Below, piece after piece: positions 21,690 to 31,432 of a stretch of DNA of 64,000 nt. The first letter of the stretch is position 1. Each line of letters starts with the position of its first letter. The DNA comes from Marsupella aquatica. Taxonomy: Eukaryota > Marchantiophyta. The translations under genes and the position numbers were made by a program. The notes beneath the pieces were generated by a model. That model saw nothing but the letters and a program-made list of their open reading frames with translations, made no database searches and was not told the DNA's origin. The stretch spans positions 8,866,001-8,930,000 of the forward strand of contig OZ316893.1 of NCBI GenBank assembly GCA_973895155.1, in the 5' to 3' direction.

Positions 21690-22530
21690 CCTCCCGGAGC
21701 GCAACACTCTTGCTCGATCCTTCACTCCCGGGTTCACTTCAAGCAGCAGCGCAGCTACAAAGTCTCGCTCTCCCCTTCACTCCCGGGTTCACTTCAAGCA
21801 GCAGCGCAGCTGCAAAGTGTCGCTCTCCCCTTCACTCTAATCAGCACACGCAACTGAGAAGTCTCGCTCTCTCCTTCACTCTAATCAGCGCACGCAACTG
21901 AGAAGTCTCGCTCTCCCCTTCACTCTAAGCAGCAGCGCAGCTGAGATGTCTCGCTCTCCCCTTCACTCTAAACAGCAGCGCAGCCAGGAACTCTTGGTCG
22001 ATCCTTCACTTCAAGCAGCAACGGCAACAGCACAGCCGAGAGCGCAACACTCTCGCTCTCCCCTTCACTCCAAGTAGCAGCGCTTCACTCGATCCTTCGC
22101 TCGATCCTTCGCCGAGAACTCTCGCTCTCCCCTTCACTCTCGCTCTCCCCTTCACTCCTTCGCTCGATCCTTCGCCGAGAACTCTTGCTTGATCTTTCAC
22201 TCCAGCCGCAGCAGCAACGCAGCTCGATCCTTCTCCGAGAAATCTTGCTTGATCCTTCACTCCAGCCGCAGCAGCAATGCAGCTCGATCCTTCACTCCAG
22301 CCGCAGCTCGATCCTTCACTCCAGCCGCAGCTCGATCCTTCACTCCAGCCGCAGCAGCAACGCAGCTCGATCCTTCACTCCAGCCGCAGCAGCAGTGCAG
22401 TCGAGAGCACAACAGGAGTCGATCCTTCACTCCAGCAACAGTGTAGTCGAGAGCACACTCTCGCTCGATCCGACCTTCACTCCAAGTGCAGTCGAGAGCA
22501 CACTCTCGCTCGATCCGACCTTCACTCCAA
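21690..22530. repeat. GCAGCAG/CTCGATCC minisatellite
   Basis: This is an array of degenerate units about 25-55 bp long built from CTCGATCCTTCACTCCAG, CCGCAGCAGCAACGCAG and TCTCGCTCTCCCCTTCACTC. Short identical runs occur, for example around 22270-22400. All frames stay open over long stretches, which is a composition effect, so the serine-rich ORFs here are not called. It lies 0.5-1.4 kb from the right inverted repeat. Confidence 0.85.
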
Positions 22531-23063
22531 GCAGGAGCACAACTGGTTTAGACCCCGTTTAGGCCATTTGCTGCAAGGTACAAACAAAAGAGACTCTGTT
22601 GAGGCAAAGAGCGGGTGGGGCCAAAGGGATAGTGGAGGGAAACGACACGGGAGGGACTGACAAGGGCCAATTGAGGTAAACGAGACACGTTAAACAGAAA
22701 AATTTCAAACTTAATCCCGGTCAAACCCTAAACGTGAGTCCCCATAAAACCAGATCATTCTCAAATTCTTGCCATGTTAACATATTAGAAAAATTAGGAA
22801 AATATATTGGGAATGTTATGTGTGCCACGTGTACCAATGACATAGTGACACGTGTACTTTACATAGTCCGACACAAAGACCCCCTAACTTCTTTGTATGC
22901 CTTCCATCTACAAAGTCAAAAATATTAATATCCCTATTATTCTTACAAGTTGTCCAACATATAAAGTTGGCCCTATTGTTCTTACACAAATCTTCTTAAG
23001 TCTTCCGAGAAACCCAATTAACGGACCCTATACTTCGTCGCACGTGATATGAGATTTTCGCGG
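22531..23063. other. Right non-coding arm of inner transposon
   Basis: AT-rich DNA without a supported gene. Its last 40 bp (GTCGCACGTGATATGAG...) match the right end of the MITE at 1097-1379. Confidence 0.55.
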
Positions 23064-23078
23064 AGTGAGACCCCCGAG
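23064..23078 (-). repeat. Right terminal inverted repeat, inner transposon
   Basis: AGTGAGACCCCCGAG is the exact reverse complement of 13363-13377. Confidence 0.95.
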
Positions 23079-23086
23079 GTTTGGTA
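23079..23086. repeat. Target-site duplication, right copy
   Basis: GTTTGGTA is identical to 13355-13362. Joining across one copy rejoins the hAT frame. Confidence 0.93.
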
Positions 23087-24950
23087 TCTTTTTTTGCGCA
23101 TCAATTGCTTGCAATTGTATGGCAGAAATGAGTGCATTAACCTCACGATCATGGTTGACCCCTTCCTTCACCTTGTGTTCGGCATATCGGGCAATGTACT
23201 CATTGAAACCTCGACATAGTTCTCCATCTCCAGCAACATCTAGGTCTTCATCAAAAAACATTTGAGGATTGATATATGCTGCAGCTAGCATAAAATTGGT
23301 GGTAAGAGATTCTCTTCAATCCATGTATACTTTTAATATCCTTGGCTTCAAGAACTCTGTTACCAATGGACATTCCTCCATGCTTGCCTTCAAATCAGTA
23401 ATCCCTCTTTTCAAACTCCAATACAACCAGGCTGATTGGGGTGAAGCACCATCAAATTCGTGAAGCATCTTCACCAACGGAAGAAAGAAGTTCACTGTAG
23501 CTTTCACATCGGCCCAAAATTTATCTTGTTGTATCCACCCTTTCAGTTCTTCTGCCTTGGCCCTTGTCATGTGACCATTTGATTTTGCACGCACAGGAAG
23601 TCTATCACGATAAGACTCCCATTTATCATCAATGACCATTTGTTGCAAAGCTCCTCTTAGCTCCAATGCTCTTTGCACCATGAGAAAATTTGTTGCAAAT
23701 CTTGTTGCATTTGGATTTGGTAGTTTTTTGTAAGTCGATTTTCTCACAAATATTGCGGAGAGCTTTTGGGACGATGAAACTGCTTTTACTATCCAACTCA
23801 AGCGTTTAAAAATGCTTTTGAATGGATTCTGTCTACTCTCATCTAGCACTACATTCTTATGACCACACATATCTTCTAGTAACAAATTGAACACGTGGGC
23901 AGCACACAAACTCCAAGTGACATGTGGATATTTTTTCATGACTATCTCACAACCTGCTACACGATTTGCAGGCGCACCATCAGTTACAATTTGAACGATG
24001 TGATCTGGACCAATGTCATCGATATATTTCAGCCACATCTCTCCAAGATATTTTCCATCTTTCCTATCAGCTTGTGTCGCATTCCAACTATCCAAGAAAA
24101 AATCACCTTTAGAAGTCAACAACATGACGTTCATCAAAGGTTCACTACGAATGTTTTCCCATCCATCTGATGAAACATAATAACCAAAAAGTTTTGTTTC
24201 CTTCATGATTTTGGTGATGTCTTTTGTGAGATCTTCCTTGGCTTCCTCCAACAACTTCATTCGCAAATTCCGCATAATGAGAAGAGAATACCCATTTACA
24301 ATACCTTTTGAAGTCTCATGTATTGCTTCTCGAAAGTAAGGATTCTGTGAAACATTGAATGCAATACCACTTGTGTAGAAAGCTTTTGCCCAAAGCTTGT
24401 CCAAATACGCTCTATGTGGAACTTGATAAGCATCCATAATCGGGTTTGAAAGACTTCCTGCCCAAGCCATATGAGTCATATTTGACTCATTTTCCATTTG
24501 AAAATGGTTAGACTCTCGTGTGGATGCTTGTGAATGGGAAGTTCCAATCTTTGGCCTGCGACCCCTGACATCCCGCAAGATATGGGTTCCATCCCTTCGT
24601 TTGTAGTTGATGTTTGATGGAACTTTGATGACATTGTACATTCTGTTGATTTCATCCAACTTCACATGACCATACAGGCCTAGGCATGGTGGTGCATTCC
24701 CTTTGATGATGTTTCCCATCAAATGTGCTTTGGCTCGTGTTGCATGAAAAGTAATATATGTTTTACAAAACTTGCATTTTCGATACATACGGTTTGCATC
24801 ATTAGATGTTGAAGGCGCATCACATTGTTCGAAATATTTCCACACCGTAGAAAATTTTGCACCATGCTCTCGCGAATGATTTGCTCCATGCCTAGGGATA
24901 GTGGAACGATATCCAGATTCACCGGACTCATTATCATCAGAAGAAATCAT
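23079..24950 (-). pseudogene. hAT transposase, N-terminal part
   Basis: The start is ATG 24950 (MISSDDNESG); the frame is open to an in-frame TGA at 23318-23316, after which the same frame continues to the inner transposon. A BED-type zinc finger (CKFCKTYITFHATRAKAHL) is near residue 65. A DUF659-like RNase-H core follows, with YYVSSDGW and IVTDGAPANR supplying acidic residues, then WSLCAAHVFNLLLEDM as in hAT elements. The TGA replaces a position where Trp is plausible (YMD-stop-RESLTTNFMLAAAYINP). Together with 12304-13362 it would make a full-length hAT transposase. This copy is inactive because of the stop and the 9.7-kb insertion. Confidence 0.9.
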
Positions 24951-25174
24951 TGTAAAGAAAGATGTACATGCAGAATTCAAATTCTATAGTGTACCGTCAA
25001 TAAAATGACAGTGTCATCTCCTCTCCAACGCACACTGAACATACATAAATACAACAATACAAAATAAATATTTATTGTATACTAAACTTCATATAGCAGA
25101 TACAATGAACCCCAAGAATAATCACATTTCACAACATTTTGAGTTCCCTAAATTTTATCATAGTATTTTTGTTG

Positions 25175-25586
25175 TTTTTATGTTTGGTTGTAACAAGTAT
25201 AAAAGAGTAGGACACTTTGATGAATTACCACAATCTGAGTCGAGACTCCAAGATTACGCACCATTGTTTCCCGATCTCTCATACTTGCTTACATCCCTAC
25301 TTCGTCCTAAGTTATAGAATATCTATAACTTAACAATCACTTCTTTATAAAGCAGAAATATTTTCAGGGAAATCGTGACACACATGTGAAATGTCACAGA
25401 CTGAGCCAAAGCTCCAAGCCTACGCACATGGGTTTCTCTATCCTTTGAATTTTTTTTGCTTACTAAATAAATGACGTTAAGTTGTTAAGTTAATATATAG
25501 AACTCTTGTATGAAATATCCCGAGCCGAGCCAAGGCTCCAGACCCGCGCATACAAAAATTCATATATATTACTCCATTACAATTCA
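25175..25586. repeat. Right subterminal repeat region, outer transposon
   Basis: It is the inverted counterpart of 7577-7990. Motif copies end near 25266, 25435 and 25556 (for example CCGAGCCGAGCCAAGGCTCC), with spacing close to the left side. Confidence 0.85.
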
Positions 25587-27200
25587 CTAAAGAAAAACAT
25601 CTCATTATAAGCCTCCTACCCCCCGCTCCCCCCTCCCCCCTCCCCCCTCAAGACAATTTGCAACTGTTTGCATTAATTGTCAGTTGCACAGGCTCCTTCT
25701 TTGGTTAACCTTGGAGCCAGCGCATGGTGTCACGTCTGCAGTAATATCTGGCCAGGATTATCGGGTGACTGTCGCCCTTGTCATATAGAAGGATCAAATG
25801 GTAGGAATGTCTCTCTTATCTATTTCAAGTAAGATCTTTGCTCAATCTAAAGCATGTGGATAGGTTCAGTCTAGGTTAAATGTGTTTTTATGAGAAATCA
25901 TTAAGTAACCTGGTGTAATTTTTCCTTGTAGTTATCCCAGGTCTTAGCCCAAAGACCTCCAGCCCGTCTGATAATGCCCTTGCCCCGCACACCTAAAAGC
26001 ATCTCCAGGGGTGGGGTCTATCAAAGTGGACTAGAACGAGGACGAGACTGCATTCTCCTGGTGGTTTGAATTGGGTCTGGTTAGCAATGGTCTCTGTCTC
26101 GTAGGTTGGCGTGTGATCGAGGTTCTGGTGAGAGTCGCCCTGGTCTGAGGAGTGGCTGGATAGTTCTGGACTTCTGGTCACTAATAGAGGGGTAGAATAA
26201 TTATGTATCCTTCCCGGCCTGGGGTTCTGTGCTCTCTTTCCAGGCCACCCTTTCTGGGTTTGCCCGGTTGGGCTTCTACAGCTCCTTTTACCTGTGGTCT
26301 TGTGTGACTTACTCCCTTAGTTGGTCTTCCAGGTTTTAGATAGAAAAGTAAGATTTGTGGATTCCCCCTCCTTGGTGCTGACTTGCAAATTGCTTTCGAA
26401 CATTGCATTGCCCCGGATTGTCCCTGGCTTTGATACTGGTAGCGGTTGGTTTCGTTTGTGCTGGTCACCTGGCTTGCTACTGTACTTCTTGTATGGGTAG
26501 GTGGGGGCCGGGCTTGATCCAGTCGTCCTGCTTGTTCTGGCTTTCCTTCCCCTTTGGAGTCTTTGTGGCTTTGCCCTGGCCTTTTTGGTCCTCCCTTGTT
26601 GTGGGGGTTTAGCGGACTTTAGTGGGAAATAAAAGGGGAAAAAGGAGAAAATGGCTGGTGACTGAATGCAATATGGGGGGGGGGGGGTTCAATTTTCAGG
26701 CCTTCAAATGATGGGCTAAATGAGTTTAGCAGTCATTATATTCACCTCTAAACCACTGACTCGAGAGGCTGTGCTTGCTATCATGTCACAACGCACACTA
26801 AACACACAACCCCTGGTGTTTCCCCCTCACTATATATAGACCACTAGTGGAAAGAGAATTCCCCAGTGATAGCGTCTAGGGATATGTACCACAATCGGAT
26901 GGAAGAGGGGTCTGGTGTGTGTAAACTGTCCTTGGTAGATATATTATAATTTACAAGTAGTAATTTAAACGTTAACTTGCTGAGAGCCCATTTGAGTTAT
27001 GGTCAGAGTTGCCAAGGTCCATCCAGGTATTTTGGAACAACATATTGGCCATGCAGACTTTGTTCACCACTAGCCAGAAACCCAGTTGAGTCATAGAACC
27101 ATTCACTTTATCCAACAGTGGTTCTGGAAATTCCGTGAATCCTGAGGTTCAGGAGAACTCAATAGCGAGGATGTAGGGTCAATCTATTTGATCTCTTATT
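25587..27200. other. No gene recognised; C-rich and G-rich runs
   Basis: It contains a CCCCCCTCCCCCCTCC tract at about 25618-25650, mirroring in strand the G-rich tract left of the outer transposon, and a poly-G run near 26674-26688. ORFs at 26181-26612 have no recognisable domain. Confidence 0.4.
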
Positions 27201-27364
27201 TGTTGTAACCATTTACTCTAAACCATGGTTAACCCCTAACCCTATCCTGAAGGGGTAACATGGGTTAACACCAACCCCAACATGTAACCCTATGGTGACT
27301 ATATAAGTCACACCCATAATGGAACACAACAGCGAGTTGCAAGTCTCTCCATTGTCACACAACA
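27201..27364 (+). repeat. Candidate 5' LTR (164 bp)
   Basis: It starts TGTTGT and ends ACAACA, as LTRs do, and has a TATA-like CTATATAAG near 27298-27306. It is immediately followed by TTATCAGCGCG, resembling a Copia primer-binding site for initiator Met tRNA (TATCAGAGC). No second copy exists in the window, so this rests on signals only. Confidence 0.5.
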
Positions 27365-27820
27365 CGTTATCAGCGCGATAGCATCTAAATTTTTTTTTTC
27401 AGTTTGGAGTTAAGGTAGGATAATTGGAGTACGGATTTCAGACAAAGAAATTGACTTCCAATGTTGCGTTTTTAGCCCCACCCCACATCAGTAACTGCCA
27501 CCGATTCAAATCACACCATAATTTAAACTTCGGATCCTCTGAATAGTCCACGAATCCTTACGGAAAACACACAATCCGTATATAATTGATTAGTGACACT
27601 ATCGGAGAGGCATGAATCACTTTGAAATAGTGTTTTCCCGTTCAAATTCGACTCAATTTTTTTTATATCTTATTGTTCCGCCACGGAAATCCTGAGTTTC
27701 TTTTATCGCCAAGGAAAATCCCGTGGATAAAAAGGCACGAGTGATTGAAGTAATTGAGAACGACATAGATTTGATATTAATCAGAACGCGGACAGTGATG
27801 TGTTACAGATTTGAGATACT

Positions 27821-30337
27821 ATGGCCACCCTGGAGAAATTACACTTTCCAGCCCTATTGGCAGATGGCAATAATTACTTAACCTGGTCAATAGATGTAGA
27901 GACCTACTTCGCATCAATACAACTAGAGGATACATTAATTACTGATGACAATTTAACATTGCAACAGAAAGCCAAAGCTGTATTTCTACTTAGACAGCAT
28001 TTGACACCATCACTGAAGACACAATATATGAGTGATCTTAATCCCCGTCTATTATGGGACAAATTAAAAGCTCGATTTGACCATATGCGAGAGGTCTGGC
28101 TCCCAGAAGCCCGCAGGGATTGGTTTAATCTACGTGTCATGGATCATACTTCTATAGCAAATTATAATAGTTCTCTATTTCGTATTACATCTCAATTGGA
28201 GATGTGTGGCCACCCAGTTGCAGACTTAGACAAAATCGATAAAACGTTGAGTACTTTCCCAGAGGCCAACATCGCCTTGGGAACTCAATACAGGAATATG
28301 CAATTCACAACTTATTCTAACTTAATTGCACATCTCCTAGTAGAGGAGAAACAACAAATTGTCTCTCTACAGAATGCAAGGAAACGACCACCAGGCACTG
28401 CACCAATACCACAGAAACCAGAAATTAATTACAATGCCCCAGAAGACCAACAACGAAATATAAGAGGCCGGGGTACACAAAGAGGTGGATATAGAGGACG
28501 AGGTCGCAACTCAAATTATAGTGGAAGGGGAAATCAGTATGAAAATACCAGAGGTCGAGGCAGCAGAAGCCGTGGCCAGGGTAGAGGAAGAGGACGCGGC
28601 AGAGGTCACGCCCAATCATCTGACAACACACGAGAAGACCGAATGTGTTATAGATGTGGAAAAATTGGCCACCTAAAGAAAGACTGCTGGGCTTCTGACC
28701 AAGCGGCTAAGAGGCACTCAGAAGCAAGAGCTAAGTTAAAGCAAAATCCAGATGGCAACTATATGGAATTGGAAGAGGAGCTACCATCTTATCGAGAAGA
28801 AACTGATATGATAGACCAATCCAACGCTGAAGCTCATCTGGTGACAGCAGAGCCACCATATCCCTCCTCCAACGATCCCAATTTAGGTATCATTGATAGT
28901 GGGACATCCCACACTATCCTAAAAGATAGGAGTTATTTCCAAGACATCACTCCATCTGCCAGGGTAATGACAACCATATCAGGTACGAATAAGATTGAGG
29001 AAGGAACAGGAAAGGCTACTGTCAAATTTCCCCAAGGAACAGTCATTAACATCGAAGCAGCTATCTTTGCACCAAAAGCTACTCGAAATTTGATTAGCTT
29101 CAAAGACGTTGTTGCTAATAATTATCAACTCCGCACAGCAATGCTCCAGCAGAAACCTACTTTGCAAATAGTAGCCATGACCACAGATGGAATTCAAATC
29201 AAAGAGATACTACCTCTAATACCCCCGGGTTTATATGCAGCCCCAATAACAGCGAACTATGCCACAGCAGAATCAAATAATCTTACATACCTCTGGCACT
29301 GTCGACTGGGGCACCCGGGAATAAATATGTACCGTCGCATCATCAATGACTCACGAGGAATCCCTAAAGGAGTGCGTCCATCTATAAATCATAAGCAATG
29401 TCTGGCATGTTCTCAGGGGAAGCTGAGTACACGCCCAGCTACACAAAAGACCATCTATACTATCCCTAAATTCCTGGAACGTCTAAATGCTGATGTCTGC
29501 GGGCCAATACACCCTCCAAGTGGGCCTTTCAGATATTTTTTAGCCATTGTAGACTCTTCAACTAAATGGCTCCAAGTTTCATTAATTTCTACTCGTAACC
29601 TGGTCTTTGCCAGAATCTTAGCCAACTTATTAAAACTTCGAGTACAATTCCCAGATTGTCCAATTAAGAAATTGCGAGTGGACGGGGCAGGGGAATTTAC
29701 CTCCAGAGCATTTGACGACTTCTGTATGACAGCGGGGATCGACATTGAATACTCAGTTCCTTACGTCCATTTCCAGAACGGCATAGCAGAGTCAGTCATA
29801 AAAAGGATTCAAATGATAACAAGGCCACTTCTATTGAACTCTAAACTACCACCTTCAGCATGGGGACACGCTGTCCTCCATGCAACAACTTTGCTTAAGT
29901 ATCGGCCGTCAGCATTTAATACTAAAACCCCTCATCACCTTGCATTCGGTTTACCCCCTGATCTTTCACACATTAGAGTATTCGGATGTAAAGTGATGGT
30001 ACCCATCCTTGGGCCACATCGATCCAAACTTGGCCCACAGAGAAGAGAAGGTATTTATATTGGCCATGACTCCTCGTCTATTATCCGCTATCTGGAATCT
30101 AGCACAGCTGATGTATTTAAAGCAAGACACGCTGACTGCCATTTCTATGAGGAAATTTTCCCCTCATTACTTAAGGCGCCAACTACATCACACGACATAA
30201 CACCAGTACAGCTCAATTGGAATTCCTCACCTTTCTCTCATAACGTTTCAACCTGTGTCTCTAGGAAGGGCATCAAGCTAGGAATGAGGAAAACAAATGG
30301 CCGGTATACACGTACTGTGAGCAGCGCACATCTATAA
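27821..30337 (+). CDS. Copia gag-protease-integrase polyprotein, truncated
   Basis: The 838-aa ORF starts at ATG 27821. It has a Copia gag domain (residues about 1-190), an Arg-Gly-rich RGRG segment (210-270), a CCHC zinc knuckle (CYRCGKIGHLKKDC), an aspartic protease site (IIDSGTSHTI), an integrase zinc domain (HCRLGHPG...CLACSQGK) and an integrase core with ADVCGP, VDGAGEF and NGIAESV carrying the D, D and E residues. The frame continues into unrelated sequence for its last few dozen residues and stops. In an intact Copia element RT and RNase H follow integrase in the same polyprotein; here they are lost. The frame has no internal stop, so truncation may be recent or the ORF conserved by chance. 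Confidence 0.92.
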   Translation: MATLEKLHFPALLADGNNYLTWSIDVETYFASIQLEDTLITDDNLTLQQKAKAVFLLRQHLTPSLKTQYMSDLNPRLLWDKLKARFDHMREVWLPEARRDWFNLRVMDHTSIANYNSSLFRITSQLEMCGHPVADLDKIDKTLSTFPEANIALGTQYRNMQFTTYSNLIAHLLVEEKQQIVSLQNARKRPPGTAPIPQKPEINYNAPEDQQRNIRGRGTQRGGYRGRGRNSNYSGRGNQYENTRGRGSRSRGQGRGRGRGRGHAQSSDNTREDRMCYRCGKIGHLKKDCWASDQAAKRHSEARAKLKQNPDGNYMELEEELPSYREETDMIDQSNAEAHLVTAEPPYPSSNDPNLGIIDSGTSHTILKDRSYFQDITPSARVMTTISGTNKIEEGTGKATVKFPQGTVINIEAAIFAPKATRNLISFKDVVANNYQLRTAMLQQKPTLQIVAMTTDGIQIKEILPLIPPGLYAAPITANYATAESNNLTYLWHCRLGHPGINMYRRIINDSRGIPKGVRPSINHKQCLACSQGKLSTRPATQKTIYTIPKFLERLNADVCGPIHPPSGPFRYFLAIVDSSTKWLQVSLISTRNLVFARILANLLKLRVQFPDCPIKKLRVDGAGEFTSRAFDDFCMTAGIDIEYSVPYVHFQNGIAESVIKRIQMITRPLLLNSKLPPSAWGHAVLHATTLLKYRPSAFNTKTPHHLAFGLPPDLSHIRVFGCKVMVPILGPHRSKLGPQRREGIYIGHDSSSIIRYLESSTADVFKARHADCHFYEEIFPSLLKAPTTSHDITPVQLNWNSSPFSHNVSTCVSRKGIKLGMRKTNGRYTRTVSSAHL

Positions 30338-31432
30338 AATCCGCCGGAACGCTTGCAAGGGAATTCATTTGATCCAGAGTGAGCGACCAGGAGGAGGACG
30401 TCGAGAAACATTGCGATCAAGTCAGGTAGCCATTCCGTTCCCGTGGAGCGAGGTCGAGAATTTCTCACGGAGGAAAGAGAATGAATGGACAAGTAGCCGT
30501 CGATCCCAACGTCTCTACTGTGCTCATCATGCTGGTACAATATCGATTCTGACTGAGCTTTGCCGATGCGTGTGAGTTTTTATGATTATATGCTGGTAGG
30601 CCCCGAATACTGCAGTTACTTGCCTTAATTTCCAGTCTGGACATCCCAGTATGCAGAGGATTTGGTGGTAATGTCATTGAGTGGGGCCTACTTCTGATTG
30701 AGCAATCGAGTACGTACCCGCAGCGTACAAGCTGATGTGGTCTGAGCTTGTGTCGTCAGCCTGGTCCATAGCTTGGATTCGTTAGTCTCCGGGCTTCTAT
30801 CCCAGCTGTGCTTTAAGAACGGACTCGAGCTAGTTTTCCATGGTTGGCCTTCGATCATTCTTGCTCCATATTTATATCGTGTGTAGGCCTTCCAGAGGGT
30901 CGGGTGAAAAATTCGACTGGATCTCTGTGTCTCCACCGCCAAATTCTGAACGTGAAGCTTAAATTTATACACGTACCCTACAAATCTGAGGCTTTACCTT
31001 GAATGTGCTATAATTTCTAGGGACACGTAGTCAGTTGCTTGTCAGAGCCGTCGATGAAGACGGAAATCTGAGCTGAAGTTTGATCGTAGGACCAGTTCTT
31101 GGAAGTTAGAGGAATTGATATAGTCGGCTTGCTGTATATATGTTTGAGTAAGCACATATTGTTCCACGGCACCTTAGTCAATAACCAGTAGTTCTCCACA
31201 TAATTGCTAGTCCAGCCATACTTAATTTATGCAGAACTACTGTTTGGCCTCATGACTTAGACTCGGCGTTATAAGAGCACAGCCAATTCTAAGGTGACCT
31301 AGGGTCGGATTTGTCAGTCTTACAATTTGAGCATTGCATATTGCAGAAATACTTGAGCTTTTCGTTCAGTTGTACTGAGGTTACGAGAACGAGGAAAGAG
31401 TCCGTGGATCAATCAATTGGCTGAGTTTCGAG
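30338..31432. other. Upstream region of receptor kinase 1
   Basis: No supported ORF. It should contain the RLK1 promoter and 5'UTR; no TATA box is called with confidence. Little similarity was seen to the equivalent region before the second kinase, so the copies diverge just upstream of the ATG. Confidence 0.4.

Larger units (their letters stand above)
13363..23078. mobile_element. Inner 9.7-kb DNA transposon with PHD-protein cargo
   Basis: The 9716-bp element has 15-bp perfect terminal inverted repeats (CTCGGGGGTCTCACT) and a perfect 8-bp target duplication. It inserted into the hAT transposase coding sequence. Contents on minus: a two-exon transposase (18586-14010), a PHD protein (19756-19082) and a Cys-rich protein (20471-20073). 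On plus there is an unknown ORF (21220-21531); a minisatellite lies near the right end. Eight-bp duplications are known for hAT, P and Kyakuja-Dileera-Zisupton (KDZ) elements. The large transposase with Cys-rich N-terminus and accessory chromatin-type genes fits KDZ or a P-like group best, but the superfamily is not settled. Confidence 0.92.
7577..25586. mobile_element. Outer hAT-like transposon (about 18 kb with nested insertion)
   Basis: Limits are the outermost points of recognisable inverted similarity; true ends and target-site duplication were not resolved, and the element could extend further to include the promoter block at 6640-7226. The interior holds a kinase-like gene (8134-9783) and a RING gene (9952-11912) on plus, and a hAT transposase on minus split by the inner transposon (12304-13362 and 23079-24950). 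Without the inner element and one duplicated octamer it would be about 8.3 kb. All three genes are damaged, so this copy is not autonomous. Confidence 0.75.
27201..30337 (+). mobile_element. Truncated Copia LTR retrotransposon
   Basis: A candidate 5' LTR is followed by a primer-binding-like site, a leader of about 450 bp and one long gag-protease-integrase ORF. Reverse transcriptase, RNase H, polypurine tract and 3' LTR are all absent, so the copy is a 5' fragment broken near 30240-30337. Confidence 0.85.

Noticed and set aside
21550-22660. Serine/glutamine-rich ORFs in several plus-strand frames
   Set aside because: They follow the minisatellite period in three frames at once; composition artefact.
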